This document shows positions 50,117 to 60,144 of a DNA stretch of 64,000 bases, piece by piece. The position numbers were made by a program, and so were the translations under genes. The stretch is from Rhodophyticola sp. CCM32. GTDB taxonomy: Bacteria > Pseudomonadota > Alphaproteobacteria > Rhodobacterales > Rhodobacteraceae. The stretch is taken from positions 2,976,001 to 3,040,000 of the forward strand of contig NZ_CP038492.1 of assembly GCF_004751985.1 (NCBI RefSeq), given 5' to 3'. The first letter of the stretch is position 1. Each line of letters begins with the position of its first letter. The notes under the pieces are model-generated. The model worked only from the letters and a program-made list of their open reading frames with translations, made no database searches and had not been told where the DNA came from.

Positions 50117-50267
50117 TTTAGAGCCTCGGCCTGAAATCCTGCACCACCCTGCACCATGCTCCCGCCCGGCGGCACCGCCGGGCAGCGCCGCACCGCCCCC
50201 CCCTCGGTTCGGGCGATGCCCTCCACGAAATGCATGTGCGTTGCAGATTACATGGACGATGCTATAG
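50117..50267 (-). repeat. GC-rich interspersed repeat, copy C (inverted)
   Basis: Inverse orientation of copies A and B: from CTATAGCATCGTCCATGTAA (50267 side) to GGCCGAGGCTCTAAAA (50117). It directly follows the Tat-peptide gene and could act as its terminator. Together with copy B it frames 48.1-50.1 kb (tRNA-Thr, JmjC and Tat-peptide genes) as an inverted repeat pair. Confidence 0.85.
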
Positions 50268-50343
50268 ATGCGTTTCCTGAAAGGCGTGGCTGTGCAAGCC
50301 GCGTCTTTTCCACGTTTGGCAGGTCCTGGTTTCAGGGGGCTTT

Positions 50344-51048
50344 TCAGACCATGCGGATCACGTCTTTGTCGATGGCCAGCATATACCCCCGCCGGGCGAT
50401 GTTTTTCACCAGCAACTCGCTGACCATCTGATTGCCAAGCGTGTCGCGCAGGCGCTTGATGCGGGTGGCCCCTGCCGCCTCTTCACAATCCACGGCGGAT
50501 TTGCCGGAAACCATGGCCTCGATCTCTGCCCCGGACAGCACATCGTCATCCATCCGTGCCTCGGCCAGCACCGACAGGGTTTCCATCGCCGCATCGGTCA
50601 GCTTGAATTCCATATTGTTCAGCAGAACCACCCGTTCCTCACGGCTGAGGATGAGTGAGGAGACCTGAATGCCTGAGCGTTCAATCTCTCCCATCCGGCG
50701 GTTCAGTGCGATGATGGTGACAAGAAACACCAGACAGGCGATCAGAAGTGCCGTGGCGAAGACCAGAAGCACGAAGATGATTGCCCGATAGCTGGTCAGA
50801 ACCTCAGAAAAACTGGTGCCGGACTGGGCCAGCACTTCCAGCAGACGGATTGATTCACCGGATGTCAGCGCATCGTTTTCCACAAAGATCCGTTCCACCC
50901 GTTCGTTGAACGCATTGGCATCCGGCAGGTTCACAAACAGCAGAATCACCGCGCCCAGAAGGATCACGACGATGGCGGCGATGCCGATCTGAACCACCCG
51001 CGTGCCGGTGGCGCGGGTGTCAGAAGCGGAGGTAGAATTGCCCTGCAT
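50344..51048 (-). CDS. Membrane-tethered winged-helix regulator
   Basis: About 234 aa. Two membrane helices, 'VVQIGIAAIVVILLGAVILL' and 'IIFVLLVFATALLIACLVFL', enclose a periplasmic segment of about 50 residues; the cytoplasmic C-terminal domain (about 135-234) has an OmpR-type winged helix ('FKLTDAAMETLSVLAEA', 'SAVDCEEAAGATRIKRLRD' shortened, 'NIARRGYMLAID' wing). It works like ToxR/CadC but with the DNA-binding domain at the C-terminus. ATG 51048 follows GGAGAGG. It overlaps the 97-aa secreted protein gene by 29 bp. Confidence 0.7.
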   Translation of the reverse strand: MQGNSTSASDTRATGTRVVQIGIAAIVVILLGAVILLFVNLPDANAFNERVERIFVENDALTSGESIRLLEVLAQSGTSFSEVLTSYRAIIFVLLVFATALLIACLVFLVTIIALNRRMGEIERSGIQVSSLILSREERVVLLNNMEFKLTDAAMETLSVLAEARMDDDVLSGAEIEAMVSGKSAVDCEEAAGATRIKRLRDTLGNQMVSELLVKNIARRGYMLAIDKDVIRMV

Positions 51049-51313
51049 CGCCTCTCCTTCCATCCAGACCGGTGTCATCGAAGATCGACATCACTTCCAG
51101 CAATTCCCAACCGCCTGCGGCAACGCGCGGCGCGATAACGCCAAAGGCAACCCCGGCATCGCAGGCCGTATCTGGCAGCGCGATCACCCCGTAATGCAGC
51201 CTGAGCGGGTTATCCATCTTGGCTTTGTAATCCGCATAACAGGCGGCATGCAGTGGCGTGGTGGCCAGCGTCAGGGCAAGGGCAAACCCGAGTGTATGAA
51301 AAGCGTGTCTCAT
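51020..51313 (-). CDS. Small secreted protein, partner of the tethered regulator
   Basis: 97 aa with a signal peptide ('TLGFALALTLATTPLHA') and a mature part 'CYADYKAKMDNPLRLHYGV', 'CDAGVAFGVIAPRVAAGGWELL' shortened, ending 'DDTGLDGRRGDAGQFYLRF'. Two Cys. The family is known only as hypothetical proteins in this bacterial group. Its end overlaps the regulator gene by 29 bp, so they are co-translated; it may be a periplasmic ligand or chaperone of the regulator. Confidence 0.6.
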   Translation of the reverse strand: MRHAFHTLGFALALTLATTPLHAACYADYKAKMDNPLRLHYGVIALPDTACDAGVAFGVIAPRVAAGGWELLEVMSIFDDTGLDGRRGDAGQFYLRF

Positions 51314-51488
51314 AAAGGCACGATGGGGGAAACCGGGCCGTTATTCAATAACCGCAAGGGCTTGGACCCAGGGTTATCGGATAGCGCCGCGCCGTTATTG
51401 AGCGACGTCAGCACCAGGGGGCAGGATTGGGTTATCGCGTTTCACATCACGAACGCTTCACCCAGCCAAAGACCACCCGGAGGATACC

Positions 51489-51932
51489 ATGTTGAGAGTT
51501 CTGCCAAAAACATTCACCGCAGCGGCCCTGTCGCTGGCCCTTGCCCTGACAGGGGTGGCCGCAACCCCGACCACCGCGCGCGCCGATAGCGAAGATGCCG
51601 CCGCAGTGATTGCAGGCATCATTGCCCTTTACGCGATTGGCCGCGCGGTTGACCGGCGCAATGACCGACGAGACGAACGGGCGGCAGTTGTCCCGCCACG
51701 CCCGCACCACAACGCCCGTGTCGCGCCGGCACGCTGTTTCCGCGAGTTGAACACGCGCAACGGTCAGGTCCGTGGATATGGCGCGCGCTGCATGCAGAAC
51801 CATGTGCGCCGCCCGGGCCTGTTGCCGCCGCAATGTATCCGCCAGGTTCAGACCCATCGCGGCAACCGCAATCTCTATCGAGGGCGCTGCCTTGTGCGCA
51901 ACGGGTGGGAGCGGGAGGCAGGATTTAACTAA
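51489..51932 (+). CDS. Exported basic protein, unknown
   Basis: 147 aa. Signal peptide 'FTAAALSLALALTGVAATP', then an Ala/Ile hydrophobic helix 'AAAVIAGIIALYAIGRAV', an Arg/Asp-rich linker and a basic C-terminal half with four Cys ('RCFREL', 'RCMQNH', 'QCIRQV', 'RCLVRNGW'), likely two disulfides. AGGAT precedes the start. No family with known function is recognised; similar short exported proteins are common in roseobacters. Confidence 0.6.
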   Translation: MLRVLPKTFTAAALSLALALTGVAATPTTARADSEDAAAVIAGIIALYAIGRAVDRRNDRRDERAAVVPPRPHHNARVAPARCFRELNTRNGQVRGYGARCMQNHVRRPGLLPPQCIRQVQTHRGNRNLYRGRCLVRNGWEREAGFN

Positions 51933-52019
51933 CCCCTGATCCACAAAGGGATCGAGCAGTGAGGCAGGCGGCGGCGGTGTGAAAGCATCGCCGCCTTTGC
52001 TTGTACCGGCGCGCATGAC

Positions 52020-52656
52020 ATGGTTTCTGACCCCATGGGTGATGGACCGGATTACAGTCATGAGGCAGCCCTTGGCGGGGTGATCGCCGGGGTTGATGAG
52101 GTGGGGCGCGGCCCGCTGGCAGGGCCGGTGACGGCGGCGGCGGTGGTGCTGGATGCCACGCGCATCCCTGACGGGCTGAACGATTCCAAGAAACTGTCTG
52201 CGCCCCGGCGGGAGGTCTTGTTCGGCAGGCTGCATGATCTGGCCGATGTGTCGCTTGGCTGGGCAAGTATCGAAGAGATCGAGGCGTTGAACATACGCGG
52301 TGCATCATTACTGGCGATGCGCCGCGCGGTGGAGGGGCTGGCGCGGTCGCCGGACCATGCCCTGATTGACGGAAATGCCGTGCCGCCGGGCCTGGCCTGC
52401 CCGGCCACGGCTTTGGTGAAGGGGGATGCGCGATCAGTCTCGATCGCGGCGGCGTCAATTGTGGCGAAAGTGGCGCGGGATCGTGTGATGGTGGCGCTGG
52501 CGCAACAGCATCCGGGCTATGGGTGGGAACGCAATGCCGGCTATGGCACGGCTGAGCATCTGGCTGCTTTGAAAACCCTTGGTGTAACCCCTGCTCATAG
52601 ACGTTCTTTCAGGCCCGTCCACAATATCTTGTATCAAGAGAAATCAGTAACCCGCT

Positions 52657-52658
<2 letters not shown>
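52020..52658 (+). CDS. rnhB: Ribonuclease HII
   Basis: 212 aa. The RNase HII signature '[19 protein letters not shown]' has the catalytic DEVGRG (Asp, Glu); '[10 protein letters not shown]' and '[11 protein letters not shown]' with the third Asp, and '[13 protein letters not shown]' follow. It removes ribonucleotides from DNA and resolves RNA:DNA hybrids. Start ATG 52020 or 52035. It ends 92 bp before the ccrM start, and the ccrM promoter overlaps its end. Confidence 0.95.
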
Positions 52659-53857
<1,199 letters not shown>

Positions 53858-53936
53858 CGCCGGTTACAGACTTTCGGCCCATTTCAAAGAATACCGCCCG
53901 TGCCTGCGGCCCCCTTGGGGTCTGGCACGACCCTTG

Positions 53937-53969
53937 CCCCGCCGGTCCTGGGGACTGGCGGGGTTTTTT
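53937..53969 (+). terminator. Terminator of ccrM
   Basis: CCCCGCCGGTC and GACTGGCGGGG form a strong stem followed by TTTTTT (53964-53969): a classic rho-independent terminator 80 bp after ccrM. Confidence 0.9.
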
Positions 53970-53984
53970 CATGGCCTGCAGGCG

Positions 53985-55117
53985 CTATCGCGGCGCCGGG
54001 TGGAGCGCTTTGTTATAGGCATGCCAGTCGGTGATTTCGGGGTAATACATCTGCCGCCATTTGCGGACGCGCGGGTTCATGACGCGTTTCCAGAGCGGCG
54101 GGATCATCGCTGCCGCCGTCATCACTGAATAGCCATAGGGAAGTTGCGGCGCCTCGGCCTCGGTATAGTTTTGCAGCAGCGGGAACCGCCGGTCGGGTTT
54201 ATAATGGTGATCCGAATGGCGTTGCAGATTGATCAGCAGCCAGTTGGAGGCTTTGTAGGCCGCATTCCAGCTGTGGCGGGGCAGAACATGTTCATATTTG
54301 CCATCGCCCAGATGTTTGCGGGTCAGGCCGTAATGTTCCACATAATTGGTCAGTTCAAGCTGCCAGATCGCAATCACGGCCTGAAAGATGAACAGGCCAA
54401 GGCCCGCAACCCCGCCGATGGCGAAGGCGAGAGCCAGAAAACCGGCCTGCAAGGCCCAATAGCGCCAGAACGGGTTTGAAATATCCGTCCAGGACAGGCC
54501 CTTGCGGGCCAGCATCGCCTGTTCGGCACGGAAGGCCGAGGCCCAGCACTGGCGCAGCACCCGGGGAAGAAACGGTGAAACCCTTCATTATAGCGGGCGG
54601 TGACCGGGTCACGCCGGGTGCCCACATAGCGGTGATGGACCAGCAGATGTTCCGACCGGAAATGGGAATAAAGCACAGAGGCCAGAAGCAGATCAGCCAG
54701 CCAGCGTTCTGTCTTGTTGGTCTGATGCATCAGCTCATGGCTGTAATTGATGCCGATCGTGCCGGTGATGATGCCAACGCCGAAAAACAGCAGGATTTTT
54801 TCCAACCCGTTCAGATGGGTGCTGTGTGAAACATACCAGAGCGCGCCGAAGATGACGCCGATTTGCAGCGGTGCCCAGATCAGCGTGACAAGGCGATACC
54901 AGAAAAGCTGATCCTCGCCGGTCTCCGGGTCTGCGTTTTCAAGGTTAAGGCCGATCACCGCGTCCAGCATCGAAAACAGCCACCAGGTGGACAGGGGCAT
55001 AAGCAGAAGCCAGAGCCCGCCCTGATGCGCGACAAAGGCGATCAACGGGATCAGGCCAAGCGACAGCCAGAAAGGCAGGGCGTTGTGCAGTTTGGCAATT
55101 CTGGCGGCGGGGATCAT
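53985..55117 (-). pseudogene. alkB: Alkane 1-monooxygenase AlkB, frameshifted
   Basis: All three diiron His boxes are present: 'NYSHELMHQ', 'SEHLLVHHRYVG' and 'LQRHSDHHYKP', with several membrane helices before and between. The frame is broken at the C4 run 54563-54566: 'EGFHRFFP' continues as 'RVLRQCWASAFRAEQ' only if one C is added. With it the protein would be about 377 aa, normal for AlkB. Since the rest is undamaged, this is either a very recent mutation or a sequence error. AlkB hydroxylates n-alkanes with rubredoxin. Confidence 0.8.
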
Positions 55118-55171
55118 GGCAGCGCTCTCCACGAAAGAATGGGGACAGTCTGGCCCAGATTGAGGCTAATT

Positions 55172-56224
55172 TCAATCGAGCATGGCCACTTTCGACGCAA
55201 AGTCAAAGGCTTTGCGCATCACTGTCGGCAGGTCCGAGGGCCGAAAGCGCGCAAGGGGCAGGAACTGGCCGCGTTCGGGCCGGGCGTCTTGCGGCACATG
55301 GGCCAGCCTCAGCGACAGGCGCAGGTGGAAATGGGTGAAGGTATGGCGCACCTCGGCGCCGGGGTCGTGCCATCGGGCCTCCATCGGCGGTGTTTCCTGT
55401 GGTGCGGTTTCGGCCCAGTCACTGCCGGGCCAGCCCAGCATGCCCCCCAGAAGCCCCTTGTCGGGGCGGGTTTCCAGCAGCCAGGCACCATCATCGCGCC
55501 GGGCGAGATAGACAATGCCTTGACGGGTGGGTTTGGGTTTTCTGGGGGTTTTCTTCGGCAGATCAGCGGCGATGCCTTGTGCGCGGGCCTGACACGGGTC
55601 GCGCAGCGGGCAGAGGCCGCAGGCAGGGTTGCGCGGGGTGCAGATCGTGGCGCCAAGATCCATGACCGCCTGGGCATAATCGCCGGGCCGGACCCGTGGG
55701 GTCAGCCTGCCAGCCAGCGCTTTCAGCTTTGGTTTGGCCGCCGGCAGCGGGGTTTCAACCGCGAACAGGCGGGCCATGACCCGTTCCACATTGCCATCCA
55801 TCACCGTGGCCGGGCGGTCAAAGGCAATCGACGCGATGGCGGCGGCGGTATAGGGGCCGATGCCGGGCAGGAGCAACAGCGCCTCTTCACTGTCGGGAAA
55901 CCGGCCATTCAGATCATGGGCCACCACACGTGCGCATTTCAGCAGGTTGCGGGCGCGGGCATAATAGCCAAGACCGGCCCATTCCCCCATGACATGGGCG
56001 TCTTCGGCGGCGGCAAGATCGGTGACACCGGGCCAGAGCATGGTGAACCGCTCAAAATAGGATTTCACCGCCGCAACGGTGGTTTGCTGCAACATGACTT
56101 CAGACAGCCAGACGCGATACGGGTCTGGTTGTATGGCCGCGCCGGGCGGCTCGCGCCAGGGAAGATTGCGGGCATGGATGTCATACCAGTCCAGCAATGC
56201 TGTATTTTTGTCTTCATCACGCAA
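55172..56224 (-). CDS. mutY: A/G-specific adenine DNA glycosylase MutY
   Basis: 350 aa. HhH-GPD fold with catalytic Glu in 'SEVMLQQTTVAAVKSYFERF', the HhH motif 'LLLPGIGPYTAAAIASIAF' with Asp in 'ATVMDGNVERV', and the [4Fe-4S] Cys cluster 'CTPRNPACGLCPLRDPC'. The C-terminal NUDIX-like domain ('HTFTHFHLRLSLRL') recognises 8-oxoG. It removes A from A:8-oxoG pairs. Divergent from the DciA-like gene. Confidence 0.95.
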   Translation of the reverse strand: MRDEDKNTALLDWYDIHARNLPWREPPGAAIQPDPYRVWLSEVMLQQTTVAAVKSYFERFTMLWPGVTDLAAAEDAHVMGEWAGLGYYARARNLLKCARVVAHDLNGRFPDSEEALLLLPGIGPYTAAAIASIAFDRPATVMDGNVERVMARLFAVETPLPAAKPKLKALAGRLTPRVRPGDYAQAVMDLGATICTPRNPACGLCPLRDPCQARAQGIAADLPKKTPRKPKPTRQGIVYLARRDDGAWLLETRPDKGLLGGMLGWPGSDWAETAPQETPPMEARWHDPGAEVRHTFTHFHLRLSLRLAHVPQDARPERGQFLPLARFRPSDLPTVMRKAFDFASKVAMLD

Positions 56225-56314
56225 GGTTTATTTGCCCGCTCGCCTGCTTGTTATTGGATGACATCTGGCCCAGAGATACATTGATCGGCAACCAAGGAAA
56301 GCCCGAGTACAATA

Positions 56315-56836
56315 ATGTCTTCCACTCCGCCCAATTCCCGGCCCCGCCGGGGCCGTGGTTTTCAGCCCGCAAGCCGGCTGATTGCCGCGCAATTGCGCGG
56401 ACCGTTCGAAAAGCGCGGATTTTCCGAGACCAAGCTGTTGACCCATTGGGCCGGGATTGTGGGCGACGAGATCGCGCAGATCGCCCAGCCTGTGAAAATC
56501 CGCTATGGCAGGCGCGATGGGTTGGGGGGCACTTTGGTTCTGTTGACAACGGGGGCCCATGCCCCGGTGCTGGAGATGCAGAAAGAGCAGATCAGGGACC
56601 GGGTGAATGCCTGTTACGGCTATCGCGCCGTGACCCGGGTGCAGATCACCCAGACCGCGCCCACGGGATTTGCCGAGGGCCGGGTGGCATTCGCGGCCAG
56701 ACCGAAAGCCGCAGCCCGGCCATCGCCTGAGATTGACGCCGCTGCCGAGGCCGCGACTGAAGCAGTGGACAGCCCGGAACTGAAAGCGGCGCTGACCCGG
56801 CTGGCGCGGAATATTTTGCAACATTCGAAATCTTGA
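56315..56836 (+). CDS. DUF721 (DciA-like) protein
   Basis: 173 aa. 'HWAGIVGDEIAQIAQPVKIRY' shortened to 'WAGIVGDEIAQIAQPVKI' followed by 'LVLLTTGAHAPVLEMQKEQI' is the DUF721 domain; the C-terminal half is Ala-rich and less conserved. DciA proteins assist loading of the replicative helicase DnaB in bacteria without DnaC. It starts the operon with the DsbA-like gene, 11 bp apart. Confidence 0.8.
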   Translation: MSSTPPNSRPRRGRGFQPASRLIAAQLRGPFEKRGFSETKLLTHWAGIVGDEIAQIAQPVKIRYGRRDGLGGTLVLLTTGAHAPVLEMQKEQIRDRVNACYGYRAVTRVQITQTAPTGFAEGRVAFAARPKAAARPSPEIDAAAEAATEAVDSPELKAALTRLARNILQHSKS

Positions 56837-56847
56837 AGGAGCGATTG

Positions 56848-57519
56848 ATGAAGCGCAGGACCATTTTGACCGGCATTGGGGCCGCAGGCCTTGCCGTTGG
56901 CGGTACGGCTTTGGTTGCGCCCTGGCAGGCCCGGCAGGCCCCGCTTTTGCCACCGATAGGTGCGGCGGGCGCGCAGGCGACCGAAGCGCCGGAAGTGGTG
57001 GAAATGGTGCTGGGCGATGCGGATGCGCCGGTGACGGTGATCGAATATGCCTCTTTCACCTGCCACCATTGTGCGTCTTTCCACCAGACGGTTCTGCCCC
57101 TGATCAAGGAAAACTATATCGACACCGGCAAGGTGCGCTTCATCTATCGCGAGGTCTATTTCGACCGGTTCGGCCTTTGGGCCGGAATGATGGCGCGTTG
57201 CGCCGGTGAAGACCGGTATTTCGCCGTGGTTGACCGGCTTTATGAAACGCAGCGTGACTGGGTGCAGGGCGAACCGGCCACAGTGGCCGAAAACCTGCGC
57301 CGGATCGGGCGTTCCGTCGGTCTGGGCGAGGCCGAGCTGGAGGCCTGCCTGAGCGATGGCGATATGGCCCAGGCCCTGATCAACTGGTATGAAGGCAATC
57401 AGGCCGAAGACAATATTTCCGGCACGCCCAGCTTCATCATCAACGGGGAGCTGCACAGCAATATGAACTATCCTGATTTTGCCGAGATACTGGATGCGCA
57501 GGTGGCCGCTGCTGAATAA
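56848..57519 (+). CDS. DsbA-family thioredoxin-like protein
   Basis: 223 aa. N-terminal signal-like segment 'RRTILTGIGAAGLAVGGTAL' (Tat-like RR), then thioredoxin fold with active site C-H-H-C in 'YASFTCHHCASFHQTVLPL' and the cis-Pro loop 'SGTPSFIINGEL'. It belongs to the Com1/DsbA-like group that oxidises periplasmic thiols. ATG 56848 follows GAAGGAG. Confidence 0.9.
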   Translation: MKRRTILTGIGAAGLAVGGTALVAPWQARQAPLLPPIGAAGAQATEAPEVVEMVLGDADAPVTVIEYASFTCHHCASFHQTVLPLIKENYIDTGKVRFIYREVYFDRFGLWAGMMARCAGEDRYFAVVDRLYETQRDWVQGEPATVAENLRRIGRSVGLGEAELEACLSDGDMAQALINWYEGNQAEDNISGTPSFIINGELHSNMNYPDFAEILDAQVAAAE

Positions 57520-57531
57520 AGCGCCGCGCCC

Positions 57532-58524
57532 TCAAACCTGTATCCCCAGGACCCGATCCAATGCCGCGTCGAGAGCTGCGGCATTGTCAAACTCCAGCCG
57601 CACGGGAACCGTCATCACAGCCTGACGGAAACCTTTGGGCAGGCGGACGGCGTCTTTCTCCGTGGTGACCAATTGTGCGCCAAGGCGTTTCGCCTCTTTC
57701 TGCAGGCGTGTCATCAGGGTCTCTGTCAGCGGCTGATGGTCTGAAAGCGCTTCGACGCGGACAAGATCGGCCCCCATCGCGCGGAGCGTGGCAAAGAACT
57801 TTTCAGGATGGCCGATACCGGCAAAGGCCAGAACCGGCAGGCCGGTCAGGGGCAGGCCGGTGGGAAGTGGGACAAGTCTGGCCGTCAGATGTGGCAGGGT
57901 CACGGCCTGCCCCCAGGTGTCGGCAAACCCTGTTTGCGCCTCTTCCGGGCCAATCGACAGAAGCAGATCGGCGCGGGCAAACCCGGTGGCGACGGGTTCA
58001 CGCAGGGGGCCCGCGGGGATGACCTTGCCATTGCCGAACCCGTGGGCGGCATCAACAACGATCAGTGAAAGGTCATGGGCAAGCGTGGGGTTCTGAAACC
58101 CGTCATCCAGCAGGATCAGATCAGCCCCGGCATTGACTGCGGCGCGCGCCCCGGCCCTGCGGTCCTTGGCGACCCAGGTGGGCAGGAAGGCGGCCAGCAA
58201 CAGGGGTTCATCCCCGGTCTGGCCTGCATGGTGGCCGGTTTCCGAGACCTGAACAGGGCCGTCCAACGCGCCGCCATAGCCTGTGCTGACCACATGAGGG
58301 TTGCGGTCTCTGGCTTTGAGGCACTCAGCCAAAGCGATCACTGTCGGGGTTTTCCCGGTGCCACCCGCATTCAGATTGCCGACGCAGATCACGGGCACAC
58401 CCACAGTATCGCGCGGGCCGGTGCGCAGCCGCCGCGCGGTGGCGGCAGCATAAAGCGCCGCGAGGGGAGACAGAAGCGCCGCGCGCAGCCCGGGCGGCTG
58501 GTGCCAGAAACCCGGGGCCTGCAT
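57532..58524 (-). CDS. lpxK: Tetraacyldisaccharide 4'-kinase
   Basis: 330 aa. Walker A is 'VGNLNAGGTGKTPTVIALAE', followed by 'LLDDGFQNPTLAHDLSLIVVD' shortened ('DDGFQ' is the LpxK motif) and 'TEKDAVRLP'. It phosphorylates lipid A disaccharide at 4' in the inner membrane. It overlaps the kdtA stop by 1 bp (TGATG), so both are co-translated. Confidence 0.95.
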   Translation of the reverse strand: MQAPGFWHQPPGLRAALLSPLAALYAAATARRLRTGPRDTVGVPVICVGNLNAGGTGKTPTVIALAECLKARDRNPHVVSTGYGGALDGPVQVSETGHHAGQTGDEPLLLAAFLPTWVAKDRRAGARAAVNAGADLILLDDGFQNPTLAHDLSLIVVDAAHGFGNGKVIPAGPLREPVATGFARADLLLSIGPEEAQTGFADTWGQAVTLPHLTARLVPLPTGLPLTGLPVLAFAGIGHPEKFFATLRAMGADLVRVEALSDHQPLTETLMTRLQKEAKRLGAQLVTTEKDAVRLPKGFRQAVMTVPVRLEFDNAAALDAALDRVLGIQV

Positions 58525-59831
58525 CAGGTGGGTCCCGGCAGTCTGCGGGACGGGGCGTCATCAAGGGTGCTGAGCAGCAGGTCCACGGCCATATCCGTGA
58601 CACCCGCGCCGGAGGAAGAGACCTCCCAGGCGGCATTGGCCATGGCGGCGGCGTAATCGGGGTTCATCAGGTCATTGACGGCCACGGCCAGACTGTCAGG
58701 AGCGGATACCAGACGGGCCGCCCGGGATTCGGTCAGCCGTTGATAGATATCGACGAAATTGGTGACATAGGGCCCGTGCAGAATGGCAGACCCCAAAGCG
58801 GCGGGTTCAAACGGGTTATGCCCGCCGATCGGTTCCAGTGACCCGCCGACAAAACTGATCGGGGCAATGCGATACCACAGGCCCAGTTCCCCCATCGTGT
58901 CGGCCAGATAAACCTGGGTATCCGCATCGGGCAGTTCATCCGCCGTGCGGCGCATATAGCTCCAATCGCCCCGCTGAAGCAGATCGGCCAGCGCATCGCC
59001 CCGTTCGGGGTGGCGCGGCACAAGGATCAGCAACAGGCGGGGGTTGCCGCGCAGGGCAAGATTGTGGGCCTCAAGCACCTTTTTCTCTTCACCCTCATGG
59101 GTGGAGGCCGCAAGCCAGACCGGGCGCCCCGACAGGCGCGCGGCGATGCGTTCCCGCTCAGCCTCTTCATAGGGCAGGGCGGCGGCGCCTTCCTTCAGGG
59201 TGCCCGCGATCTCAAGGCGTTGGCCCGGCAGGCCCAGATTGCGCAGATAATTGGCGGTGGTGACATCCTGAACATGGGCGAAATCGAACCGGTCCAGCAG
59301 GCTGCGGGCCATGCCGCGCAGAAACCGCCATTTGTCATGACTGGCCTTGGACATCCGCGCGTTGATCAGCAGCATCGGAATGGCGCGGGTATGGGTTTCG
59401 GTGATCAGGGCGGGCCAAAGCTCGCTTTCGGTCCAGACCGCAAGATCGGGTTTCCAGAAATCAAGGAAACGGCGGACAAAGGGCAGCGCATCCAGCGGCG
59501 CGTATTGGTGAAATGCGCCTTCGGGCAGGCGGCTGTCCATCACTTTGGCCGAGGTGACGGTGCCGGTGGTGACCAGCACCGAGATCTCGGGCCGCTCTTC
59601 TATCAGGCGGCGGATCAGCTCCAGCAGCGCCAGAGATTCACCCACACTGGCGGCGTGAAACCAGATCAGGGGCGTATCGGGACGCGCCCGTGACGCGAAA
59701 CCGCGACGTTCATCCAGCCGGGCCTCATCTTCCTTGTCGATTTTCAGGCGTTGCGCCAGTTTGCGTTCGGCAAAGGCTTCGGCGCGGGCTGCGAAAAACA
59801 GATATCCGGCAAGGGCGAGGGATGTACCCAA
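58524..59831 (-). CDS. kdtA: 3-deoxy-D-manno-octulosonic acid transferase
   Basis: 435 aa (WaaA). N-terminal membrane anchor 'LALAGYLFFAARAEAFAE', then GT30 features: 'IWFHAASVGESLALLELIRRL' shortened to 'WFHAASVGESLALLELI', 'LLINARMSKASHDKWR' and 'PVWLAASTHEGEEKKVL', with 'SFVGGSLEPIGGHNPFEPAA'. It adds Kdo to lipid A precursor. Upstream gene is DUF4170, downstream lpxK; together a lipid A operon. Confidence 0.95.
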   Translation of the reverse strand: MGTSLALAGYLFFAARAEAFAERKLAQRLKIDKEDEARLDERRGFASRARPDTPLIWFHAASVGESLALLELIRRLIEERPEISVLVTTGTVTSAKVMDSRLPEGAFHQYAPLDALPFVRRFLDFWKPDLAVWTESELWPALITETHTRAIPMLLINARMSKASHDKWRFLRGMARSLLDRFDFAHVQDVTTANYLRNLGLPGQRLEIAGTLKEGAAALPYEEAERERIAARLSGRPVWLAASTHEGEEKKVLEAHNLALRGNPRLLLILVPRHPERGDALADLLQRGDWSYMRRTADELPDADTQVYLADTMGELGLWYRIAPISFVGGSLEPIGGHNPFEPAALGSAILHGPYVTNFVDIYQRLTESRAARLVSAPDSLAVAVNDLMNPDYAAAMANAAWEVSSSGAGVTDMAVDLLLSTLDDAPSRRLPGPT

Positions 59832-59837
59832 TGTGGA

Positions 59838-60080
59838 TTATCCCAGTTCTTCGGTGGGGGACGCTTCGGTTTCTTCGTCCCGAAGGCGGTGAATATGGGC
59901 AATGAAATAGCGCATATGCGCGTCATCCACCGTGCGCTGTGCCTCAGATTTCCATGCAGCATAGGCGCTGGCATAATCAGGGAACATGCCGACCATATGG
60001 ATGTCATCGGCATCTTTGAATTCGTTTTTGGTGGGGTCTTTCAACTCTCCACCGAAGACAAGATGCAAGCGTTGGGTCAT
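59838..60080 (-). CDS. DUF4170 protein
   Basis: 80 aa. 'QRLHLVFGGELKDPTKNEFK', 'VGMFPDYASAYAAWKSEAQ' and 'VDDAHMRYFIAHIHRL' fit the small alphaproteobacterial DUF4170 family often found upstream of kdtA. ATG 60080 is chosen since it starts the domain; the longer frame to 60275 overlaps the phosphatase gene. Function unknown; 6 bp separate it from kdtA. Confidence 0.85.
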   Translation of the reverse strand: MTQRLHLVFGGELKDPTKNEFKDADDIHMVGMFPDYASAYAAWKSEAQRTVDDAHMRYFIAHIHRLRDEETEASPTEELG

Positions 60081-60144
60081 GGGGTCCCGGCCTTGTGTTA
60101 AGGGTTTCGCGTTGCTGCGCAACCTACGGATATGGGGTTTCACG

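Noticed and set aside
54863..56284. 473-aa ORF on the plus strand opposite mutY and alkB
   Set aside because: Low-complexity Gln/Arg/Gly translation antisense to two recognisable genes.
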